Shown here: positions 51,449 to 59,432 of the stretch, piece by piece
Numbering within the stretch: position 1 is the first letter of the stretch
Layout: every line of letters starts with the position of its first letter
Source: Acidobacteriaceae bacterium
GTDB taxonomy: Bacteria; Acidobacteriota; Terriglobia; Terriglobales; Acidobacteriaceae
Length of the DNA: 59,432 nucleotides
Direction: 5' to 3'
Assembly: GCA_028283625.1 (NCBI GenBank)
Contig: JAPWKG010000023.1
Span: forward strand, 1-59,432
Made by a program: the position numbers and the translations under genes
The notes under the pieces: model-generated
Told to the model about the DNA's origin: nothing
The model's input: only the letters and a program-made list of their open reading frames with translations
The model's database searches: none

Positions 51449-52885
51449 TCAGGGCAACTCCTGCGTCGTAGCCGACTTGCGGCTGCGACGTTTCGGCAGC
51501 ACCGGTACAACCCGTTCCACGCCTTCGCGGCCTTCGTGCAGCACCTTTGTTTTGCGAAGAGCTGCTGCCGCTTCACGGTCGACAGGCGAGATTTCTTTTG
51601 GGGGCCCCAGCACAACACGCGCTGCTCCGTTCAGGATGCGGCGCAGCGGCCAGCTACCGTCTGCCCCGGGGAGAAAGACCTCTCCTGTGCGCTGCTTCTC
51701 GGGCCGGTAGTACCAGCGGCGGAAGAGCGCAAGATAGTCACAACGCACGGCGAGCGAAGGCTCCTCTGCGGCAGCGCTTTCAAGCTGCGCTAGCGTGGAG
51801 CGCAGGCGGTCTTCGGGAGATTGGGTGATGAGGGCGGCAGCAGGGCTCTCCGGTTCGTGGAGCGGGACCGGAGCCAGCATCAGCGGCTGAGCAAACAAGG
51901 AGGAGCCCACGGCGGTCTGCTCGCGTACGGCGCGAACGCCCAGCGTGGAGAGCCGCGCAGGAGCCGTGATCTGTCCGCGTTCCAGCAGGAAGACCGCTGC
52001 CTCTTCCTGCGCTCCTTCATCGGGTGTGGAGAGGTGTGCAGCCTGTTGCAGTACGAGAGCACGCAGCTCCGGGATAGCGCGTACGAGTTCATCGGCGAGC
52101 GTGGTGGCGGCTTTTACCTTCTCCCACCGGGTGTGCAGCTCGGCGGCGCGTTCAAAGTCCATCGCTTCGCTTGCAGCGTCACGCGCGACGGCAACCTCGT
52201 GGAGCAGCGACTCACCGCGTGTTGCGAAAAACGCTTGTACGCTCCGGGCTTCCGCAGCGTATTCCTCGTCGGTGCAGGCAATCTTGCAGGGCTCCATGCA
52301 CTTTTTCATTTCGCCATAGGCGCAACCAGGATGCTGCGGGCTGACCTCCAGCTCTTCACTGCAGCGGCGAAGCTTGAAGAGATCGAGCACGGCATCGCAG
52401 TAGCGCTCCGCGGCTACGCGCGAAGGGAAGGGGCCGAAGGTGTGCTCCAGCGCGCGCGGGCTGAGCTTATGGGTGACGTATACGCGAGGATAAGCGTGCT
52501 CCAGCGTGAGGCGCACAAACGCCGGTGGATGCAGGCGCAACCGCTTCCGCGCAGGCTCCTGCCCGAAGAGCTCGCTGGTAGCGTGATAGAGCAACAGGAT
52601 CGACTCGAACTCCGAGCCGGTGGACGTCCAGCCCAGCGTGCGCACACGATCGCGCAGGTTCAGTCGTTTGGAGAGTACAGCCCGGCCGTATTCATCGCGC
52701 GCCTCCGGCGGAGCCAGCAGGCGCCGCAGGCGACGGCGCAGGTCGGCCGCGCGCGTCAGGTACGGCTCGCCGCTCTCACCCCATAACGCTACGACTCCGG
52801 GGGATGCGGGAACGGCACGCAGAATCTCTTCGGCTTGTGCCGGCTCAAAGAGGGTCTGGTGCGCGAAGGAGAACGTCGTGGCCAC
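51449..52885 (-). CDS. UvrC-like protein with degenerate GIY-YIG domain
   Basis: 478 residues. The N-terminus follows the UvrC layout: a GIY-YIG-like fold (PGVVALWGESGEPYLTRAADLRRRLRRLL), a cysteine cluster GCAYGEMKKCMEPC as in the UvrC iron-sulfur site and a UVR motif (ASEAMDFERAAELHTRW). The expected catalytic Tyr of GIY is Val, and the Glu of the LLLE motif is Tyr, so nuclease activity is doubtful. The RNase H-like C-terminal nuclease and HhH of UvrC are missing. GTG 52885 was chosen because it comes after the sod terminator; no better ATG exists. It may be a UvrC paralogue with a non-catalytic role in repair. Confidence 0.72.
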   Translation of the reverse strand: MATTFSFAHQTLFEPAQAEEILRAVPASPGVVALWGESGEPYLTRAADLRRRLRRLLAPPEARDEYGRAVLSKRLNLRDRVRTLGWTSTGSEFESILLLYHATSELFGQEPARKRLRLHPPAFVRLTLEHAYPRVYVTHKLSPRALEHTFGPFPSRVAAERYCDAVLDLFKLRRCSEELEVSPQHPGCAYGEMKKCMEPCKIACTDEEYAAEARSVQAFFATRGESLLHEVAVARDAASEAMDFERAAELHTRWEKVKAATTLADELVRAIPELRALVLQQAAHLSTPDEGAQEEAAVFLLERGQITAPARLSTLGVRAVREQTAVGSSLFAQPLMLAPVPLHEPESPAAALITQSPEDRLRSTLAQLESAAAEEPSLAVRCDYLALFRRWYYRPEKQRTGEVFLPGADGSWPLRRILNGAARVVLGPPKEISPVDREAAAALRKTKVLHEGREGVERVVPVLPKRRSRKSATTQELP

Positions 52886-52939
52886 AGAGATGAAGATACG
52901 GGATCGGTCGAGGTGGAAGATAGCTTCTGACAGACGAAG

Positions 52940-52959
52940 GCCGCCCACACCGGGGCGGC
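52940..52959 (-). terminator. Hairpin after sod
   Basis: GCCGCCC/GGGCGGC (52940-52946 with 52953-52959) immediately follows the superoxide dismutase gene and precedes the UvrC-like start. Confidence 0.6.
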
Positions 52960-52986
52960 CCGTCGTTCTGCATTTGTGCGCGAGGC

Positions 52987-53598
<612 letters not shown>

Positions 53599-53768
53599 AG
53601 CAGTAGCTCCTTGTTGAGGGTTACAGGAAAGAATCAGCGCAGGATCCGAACGCTTCGGTCGCTCACGCCAGACATCCACGCGCTTTTGGATGCAGGTTTC
53701 AGCAAACGCGACTCGACGAAACCCAGACTAGCCCAAGTGGGCGGTTTCTCGCTTGCCGCAAACGTTGA

Positions 53769-53800
53769 AAATCGGGCTCTTAGCCGGAAGAGCCCGATTT
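53769..53800 (-). terminator. Terminator after the DUF3857 gene
   Basis: A perfect 13-bp stem (53769-53781 with 53788-53800, loop of 6) just past the stop at 53805. T-rich on either side. Confidence 0.75.
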
Positions 53801-53804
53801 CTTT

Positions 53805-56800
53805 TTACGGATGAAGGAGGATCTGGCAGCTTCCGGAGCCACATTTCACGGTTCCTTCCACCACAATCTTCGCCTCGGAGTCCGGCGGGAAGAGGCGATC
53901 GAAGGATGCAGCCTTGAGCATTCCGTCGGCTCCTCCGATGGAGTCCGAGCCGACGGGCTGATCGACTTCGACCTTTCCATGCCCGAGAAGCAGGCGATAG
54001 GGGGCTGCGATCTTGGGGCCGGAGTAGGGGCCGAGCTCGAAGGTCAGATCTTCCTGCCGGCTCTTCTTGTCCGAGGAGACTCGAGGGCGCTTCAGTGCGT
54101 CGTCAATCTCATTCAGGTGGCCGAGCACCTCATCATGATGCTCGTTGATGTAGGACGCATAGACGTAGGGAAGGGCATCGGCCGGTTTGCCGTTGCGATA
54201 GAGAATCCAGCCGAAGGTGTCCCAGGTGGCAAAGAGCAGGCGTGTGCGTGCCTTGAGCCTCTCGGGTGATTCCTGCAGTGTCCAGGATTGGGTTTCGGTG
54301 TCGAGCTTATGCAGAGCGAGTCGCACCTTCTCTTCGGCAAGCGGAAGCTGGCGCTTGGCATCGGCCAGACCGTAGGCTGCATCGTTCAGATAGCCGGCCT
54401 CATCGGTGGTTTTGAGCACCTCGACCAGGCTGGCCTCGCCTCCGTCGAGATCGCCTGCTTTCATCTGCGCGGTGCCCAGCTGCGTGCGGCGCATCTCTAA
54501 GTGCTCTGTGTCCTCCGCCGGGGTCAATGCAATTGCTTTCTGCGACGCTTTGCCTGCTTCGGCAAACTTCTTTTCCTCGCTGAACAGGGCTGATTGGAAG
54601 CTATAGGCTCCCGGGTTATCCGGATCTGCAGCAATCCACTGCGCGGTAATGGCCTCTGCCTCGGAGTACTGCTTCCTCTGCCAGTACGCTTGGGCAATGG
54701 CCCAATACGCCCAGTAATGACGCGGGTAAAGCTGTAGCTCTTTGCGGTAGTCTTCGATGCTTTCGCTGTTCTTACCCTGCAGAGAAGCGACGCGGCCGTA
54801 GTCGAGCCACAGGCCATATGCTTTGTCGTCGGTTGCTTTGACCTGATCCAGAATGCGGGTTGCTTCTGTTGCATTCATCTGACCAATCGCCTCATCGGCC
54901 TTGGCAATCTGTGCCTGCACCTCATCGGTGGTCACGTGTCCTGCAGCGCCGCCTGAGCTTACGGGTTTGCCGTCTTTCCCCGGGCGCAACAGGTAAAGGT
55001 ACAGGTTCATGCCGATGTCCGCATGCGTGGCCCACTTGCTGTACTCCTGCCACTGGCTGGCCGGAATTTTTGATTGCAGAATCTCGATGCGGCGACTTGC
55101 GTGGACAACGCCGTTGTCGAGCTTGTAAGTGACGTCTGCGCTGGCCCAGTCGGCTTTTTCGTGAACGCTCTCCGGAAGTTGAGCGCCCCATCCCGCCGGA
55201 AGCTTGATCTCCGAAGTGCTGTCAGAGACCGCGGGTGAGCCGAGTTGAATGGCCGTTGTCGGAGGATTTTTCTTGTCCACAATCGGCAGGCCGTCGGGAG
55301 CGAAGTTGGCGATAAAGCGATCGGCGTTGTCTGTGGGATCGTCTTCCTTGTAATCGAACTCCAGCGAGAAGGGTTTGTCCGTGTCTTCTGGACGAGAGAG
55401 CACTGCATGGCTGGTGGTGCCGGGGAAACCCATGCCTTTAACGAACTGCTGTACAAAGTCGTCGTAGCGTGCCGGCGGAATGCTGTGCGCGGCCATACGA
55501 AGCTGCGTTTCGGTATCGCTGTGCTCGGTCATGACGATGTGTGCCGAGAGAGCACCCTTCTCGTTCAGGCTCCCGACAGAGCGCCAGGTATCGAGCGCCG
55601 GGAAGGGAAGATCCTTGGGGGTGCGGTCCAGAACGGCGAGGCCGTGAGCAGGCACCACGAGCACCTGCTTGTCGCGAACGGTCGGCACCAGCACGCGGTA
55701 CGGTGCAACCTCGGTGGTCGGGTCCAGCCAGATCTCTTTGTTGTCCACGAGCACACGGCTGATCATGTGATTGAACGCGCTGGGCGAGGGCACGGCATCG
55801 TTGAAGCGCAGCCCTGCGCCGACCAGCACGGAGTCGGCCTTCAATCCGGCGGCCTGCATCATGGCGATGAGCAGCGTTGCCTTGTCCTTGCAGTCGCCGT
55901 ACTGGTTGTGCAGCACGTCTACGGCCTGATGCGGCTGGAAGCGCCCCACACCGAAGGCGACGCCGATGTAACGGAGCTGCGTGGCGACAAAGCTGTAGAG
56001 TGCACGTGCCTTTTCTTCCTCGGTGGTCTTGCCTTTGGTCAGCTCGGCTACTTTGGCTGCGATCTCGTCATCGGGTGTGGCGCGTCCCTGGCTGAGAGAC
56101 TGATACCAGGTCCCGAGATCCGCCCAGCTCTGGAAGTTGGTCCAGGCAACGGAGGGAAGCGCTCCCTGCTCGTAGTCGGTCTCTTCTTCCTCGCTGAGCG
56201 GCTTGCCCTGCTTTTCCTTTTGCTCGGCCTGTGCGGCTTCGCCGACGGTGGGCTTCAGCTGCTGGCTGTGCCAGCGATACACCTTTTCGTCCCCTTCCGT
56301 GGTGATGACCGGGGTGACTTTGAGCCTGGGGTTGGTCCAGACCGTGGCGTTCTGCCCTGCCGGGTAGCGCAGCTCGATATCCTGCCCCAGCACGACGTAG
56401 CCCTGCGTCAGCATCCACTGCTCTCCCCAGAAGTGGTTTGGAGCCTCTGCGCGGGTACGAAGGACGCGCACCTGCCACTCGATGGTGTCTCCGATGCGCA
56501 GATTTTTGATCGGCAGTTGTGCGCTTTTCAGGTCACTATAAAAAGGTGCCTGAACGGTTACCGGATCCGGTTGCTCGATCAGCTCAGAGGCTGGTGTTTC
56601 CGACAGTGTGCCGTCGGTGTGGCGCGCCCGCGCATAGTGCAACTCCACCCGCTCGGAGGACGAGGCGAACGGAATCTGTAGCACGCCGAAGTTGCGCACT
56701 GCTGCCTCAGATTGCAGATGAACCGCAACGGTCTGCTCGCGATAGCCGGTGCCGTCGGCTTTCATCGCATAGGTCCATGAAGAGTGCGTAATCACGAAGG

Positions 56801-56978
56801 ATTCATTGGCGTAGGCATCGGTGCCGCCGACCGAGCTGGCTGCGGCTGCGGCCGCCGCTGCGGCTGAGACGGGCGGGGCAGAGGGAGTTTGTCCGGTCTG
56901 AAAGGCGCGTGCGCTGGTCGGGAAAATCGTGAGCCCGAGAGTGCATGCGAGCAGAGTGCTCAAGGTGGGGGATCGCAT
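53805..56978 (-). CDS. DUF3857 / transglutaminase-like / TPR protein
   Basis: 1057 residues. A signal peptide ends at PTSARA. An Ala/Pro-rich linker, then a DUF3857 beta domain and a transglutaminase-like core follow. The core has the catalytic Cys in QYGDCKDKATLL, His in AFNHMISRV and Asp in WLDPTTE. A C-terminal run of TPR repeats (HYWAYWAIAQAYWQRKQYSEAEAI) is next. Proteins of this type are common in Acidobacteriota and Bacteroidota; some act on secreted peptides, the exact reaction is unknown. ATG 56978 gives a normal signal peptide; a GTG 12 codons upstream is less good. It is divergent from the GH15 gene. Confidence 0.82.
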   Translation of the reverse strand: MRSPTLSTLLACTLGLTIFPTSARAFQTGQTPSAPPVSAAAAAAAAASSVGGTDAYANESFVITHSSWTYAMKADGTGYREQTVAVHLQSEAAVRNFGVLQIPFASSSERVELHYARARHTDGTLSETPASELIEQPDPVTVQAPFYSDLKSAQLPIKNLRIGDTIEWQVRVLRTRAEAPNHFWGEQWMLTQGYVVLGQDIELRYPAGQNATVWTNPRLKVTPVITTEGDEKVYRWHSQQLKPTVGEAAQAEQKEKQGKPLSEEEETDYEQGALPSVAWTNFQSWADLGTWYQSLSQGRATPDDEIAAKVAELTKGKTTEEEKARALYSFVATQLRYIGVAFGVGRFQPHQAVDVLHNQYGDCKDKATLLIAMMQAAGLKADSVLVGAGLRFNDAVPSPSAFNHMISRVLVDNKEIWLDPTTEVAPYRVLVPTVRDKQVLVVPAHGLAVLDRTPKDLPFPALDTWRSVGSLNEKGALSAHIVMTEHSDTETQLRMAAHSIPPARYDDFVQQFVKGMGFPGTTSHAVLSRPEDTDKPFSLEFDYKEDDPTDNADRFIANFAPDGLPIVDKKNPPTTAIQLGSPAVSDSTSEIKLPAGWGAQLPESVHEKADWASADVTYKLDNGVVHASRRIEILQSKIPASQWQEYSKWATHADIGMNLYLYLLRPGKDGKPVSSGGAAGHVTTDEVQAQIAKADEAIGQMNATEATRILDQVKATDDKAYGLWLDYGRVASLQGKNSESIEDYRKELQLYPRHYWAYWAIAQAYWQRKQYSEAEAITAQWIAADPDNPGAYSFQSALFSEEKKFAEAGKASQKAIALTPAEDTEHLEMRRTQLGTAQMKAGDLDGGEASLVEVLKTTDEAGYLNDAAYGLADAKRQLPLAEEKVRLALHKLDTETQSWTLQESPERLKARTRLLFATWDTFGWILYRNGKPADALPYVYASYINEHHDEVLGHLNEIDDALKRPRVSSDKKSRQEDLTFELGPYSGPKIAAPYRLLLGHGKVEVDQPVGSDSIGGADGMLKAASFDRLFPPDSEAKIVVEGTVKCGSGSCQILLHP

Positions 56979-57064
56979 GAGGATTGCAGTCTGTATAGCA
57001 GACTTTTGCGACACTTACGAGAGTGTCCCGTAGGCCGGAGCGCTGGAGTGTGGTCGAATAGGGT

Positions 57065-59432
57065 ATGGCAGGATTGCACGAAACCTATCGTTGGCTTGAT
57101 GACGATGGCGCCGCCTTTGGTGCACCAGGTCTTGAGCCTCGTTGGACGTCCTCCAAGAAGGATGCTGTCCTCACCGCCTATGCTGCGTCATCGCGCATCT
57201 GGGCTACCCTCTCGCACGGCACGCTGAACGAGATTTACTTCCCGACAATTGATCGTCCGCAGATTCGTGACATGGAGCTGCTTTTCACCGATGGTGAAAC
57301 CTTCTGCCACGAAGAGAAGCGCGACTTCGAGTACGACTTCCGCTACATCGACGACGAGTCGCTGGCCGTGCGTGTCACTGCCAACGATCTCGGCGGGCGC
57401 TACACGGTGACCAAGGAGTTCATCACCGACCCGCATCATCCGGTCGTGCTGATGAACGTGAAGATCGAAGGGGACGAGGAGATACTCTCCCGTCTGAAGT
57501 GCTATGCCCTGCTCGCGCCGCATCTGGATGGCGGTGGAGCGGGTAACTCCGCCCGTGCCATTGAGGTGGCGGGGCAGCGTTGCGTGCTGGCCTGGAAGAA
57601 CGATTACCACTTGTGCTTCGGCGCTTCCTGCGGGTTCAGCCGAACCTCCTGTGGTTTTGCAGGGTCGAGCGATGGCTATCAGGATCTCGCGGACGCACCT
57701 GCAGATGACCTGGAACTTCGGCCAGGCCCTCGACGGCAACATCGCCGTCATGGGCGAGATCGATGTGGCCAAGTACCGGGAGTTCACGATCGCTATTGCT
57801 CTGGGGGAAGGCCCACACTCGGCGGTTGCCGGGTTGATGCAGACCTTGTCGACGCCGTATGACGAGCACCTGAAGCGTTTCATCGAGCAGTGGCACCGTG
57901 CGGCGGCTCCGGCGCGTCTGGCAGCGGCCTCGACCGACGGCGGCCATCTGGCGCGCATCTCGCATAACGTGATCCTCGCGCACGAAGACAAGACGTACTC
58001 CGGCGCATTCATTGCATCGGCCTCTATTCCGTGGGGCAACGCCAAGAGCGACGACGATCTGGGTGGGTATCACCTGGTCTGGACGCGCGACATGTGCCAC
58101 TCCGCCGGTGCCATGCTGGCGTGTGGACGTGTCGATACGGCTCGCCGCGCGCTTGTTTATCTCGCCTGTACGCAGCATCCGGATGGTGGCTTCGCGCAGA
58201 ACTTCTGGATCGACGGAACGCCGTACTGGTCCGGTATTCAGCTCGATGAGGTGGCCTTTCCCATCATTCTCGCCTGGCGTATCTGGAAGCTCGACGGACT
58301 GGGGAACTTTGATGTGGTCCCGTTTGTTTCCAGCGCCGCTTCGTTTCTTACGCGCTACGCTCCGGTAACGCAGCAGGAACGCTGGGAAGAGAACGCCGGC
58401 TACTCGCCTTCGACGCTTGCTGCGGTCATCTCTGCGCTAATCTGTGCCGCCGATATCGTGCGTGCGCATGGCGCAACGGAACTAGGCAGCTTTCTGGAGT
58501 CTTATGGGGACTGGATCGAAGCGCACCTCGACGAGTGGACGACGACCAATCGCGGCGTTCTGAATACGGAGATCCCGTATCACTACATGCGCATTCGTCC
58601 TCCGGCGGAGGGTGAGCCGTTTCACAACGCAAAGATTCCGCCAGGCATGATCAACATCTCCAACCGCGCTCCCGGAGAGAAGTATGCCTTTGAAGCGCGT
58701 GAGGTGGTGGATGGCGGCTTCCTTGAGCTGGTGCGTTATGGCGTGCGCCGTCCGGACGATCCGCTGATCTTGAACACGCTGAAGGTGATCGATGGCGTGC
58801 TGAAGATCGACACCCCCTACGGTGCCTGCTGGCGCCGGTATAACCATGACGGCTACGGCCAGCAAAAGGACGGCGAACCCTTCGTCCACTTCGGCCAGGG
58901 CCGCGCATGGCCCATCCTCACCGGCGAACGCGCGCATTACGAACTGGCCGCAGGTGGCGACCATGCCGAGTACATCACCGCGCTGGAGCGCTTCAGCTCC
59001 TTTGGCGGCATGTTGCCCGAGCAGGTGTGGGATTACGCCGATATGCCCGCAGAGGGGTTGTACTTCGGGCGTTCCGCTGGCTCGGCGCAACCGCTGGTCT
59101 GGGCGCATGCGGAGTACATCAAGCTGCTGCGCTCGGTAGCTGATGGTAAGGTCTTCGATCGTATCTCGGTGGTGGAGAAACGGTACGCCGTGCCGCGCGA
59201 GAAGCGCACCTTCCAGTCGCGTATGGAGATCTTCCAGCTCGGACGACCCATCTGCGACATGGTGCAGGGCGGCACCCAGCGCATCATCGACCAGCGGCGC
59301 TTCCGCGTGATCTGGACCGATGACAGCTGGGCTACGAAGAATACGCTCGAGTCGCGTGTGGTAGGGAAACCCGGCTCTTTTGCCGATATCCAGACCTCGT
59401 GGACCTGACCGGCTCGATCGAGTTCACGCTCT
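57065..59432 (+). pseudogene. GH15 glucoamylase / glucodextranase-type protein, frameshifted, 3' partial
   Basis: The N-terminal beta domain (GTLNEIYFPTIDRPQIRDMELLF) and the (alpha/alpha)6 catalytic domain are clear: YHLVWTRDMCHSAGAMLA, GTPYWSGIQLDEVAFPI with a catalytic Glu, GQGRAWPILTGERAHYEL and MLPEQVWD with the second Glu. The frame breaks near 57688 between GYQDLAD and HLQMTWNF. It breaks again near 59388, where DLVDLTGSIEFTL is found in another frame just before the end of the window; the gene continues outside. Both sites are single-step indels, so error is likely. The family cuts alpha-glucans from the non-reducing end. Confidence 0.85.

Overview
The window is GC-rich bacterial chromosome with dense housekeeping content and no phage, insertion sequence, CRISPR array, rRNA or tRNA that I can see. 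The gene mix points to Acidobacteriota, class Terriglobia (Granulicella/Terriglobus/Edaphobacter-like). The pointers are an exosortase with a fused EpsI-like domain next to a tiny PExPT-CTERM protein, DUF6249-like and FecR/DUF6600-like proteins, a carboxypeptidase-regulatory-like secreted protein, a DUF3857/transglutaminase/TPR giant and a GH15 glucoamylase. This assignment is an inference from families, not a measured placement.

Layout. 0-5.6 kb: end of dnaG, a frameshifted DPP-IV-type peptidase, gluQ (tRNA-Asp modification), an RDD membrane protein and a Y-family polymerase. 5.7-9.7 kb: a LysW-like zinc ribbon with a poly-acidic tail translationally coupled to a small secreted protein, a rhomboid-like protein, an aldo/keto reductase and an MFS exporter. 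9.8-14.8 kb: aspS (broken by about five indels), an HTH-TOBE regulator, a FUSC protein and hisS. 14.9-18.6 kb: an ECF sigma factor module with a symmetric divergent promoter, then a lipoprotein, a zinc-ribbon membrane protein and pyrR. 18.7-24 kb: an MFS exporter, a double zinc-ribbon protein, rpsU, a gamma carbonic anhydrase and a FecR/DUF6600 protein.

24.2-33.5 kb is a pentose-phosphate island: tkt, rpiA, an apparently NAD-type gnd, zwf, pgl and glk, with YkgJ and SDR genes between. rpe lies separately at 50.2 kb. Together they take glucose to glucose-6-phosphate, through the oxidative branch to ribulose-5-phosphate, and on through the non-oxidative branch. 33.5-38.1 kb is a dedicated protein-sorting locus (PExPT-CTERM peptide, exosortase/EpsI fusion, NHL-type lipoprotein), the most distinctive part of the window. 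38.2-44.7 kb is a minus-strand run birA-coaX-unknown-rlmD-comEC. 45.3-59.4 kb carries valS, a BamD-like TPR protein, rpe, a free-methionine-sulfoxide-reductase-like GAF protein, a nuclease-degenerate UvrC-like protein, superoxide dismutase, the DUF3857 protein and a frameshifted GH15 glucoamylase running off the end.

Caution: three genes (DPP-IV-like, aspS, GH15) carry single or few-base indels while the other genes look open. Because aspS is normally essential, sequencing or assembly error is the simplest explanation. No searches could be run; family names rest on motif recognition.
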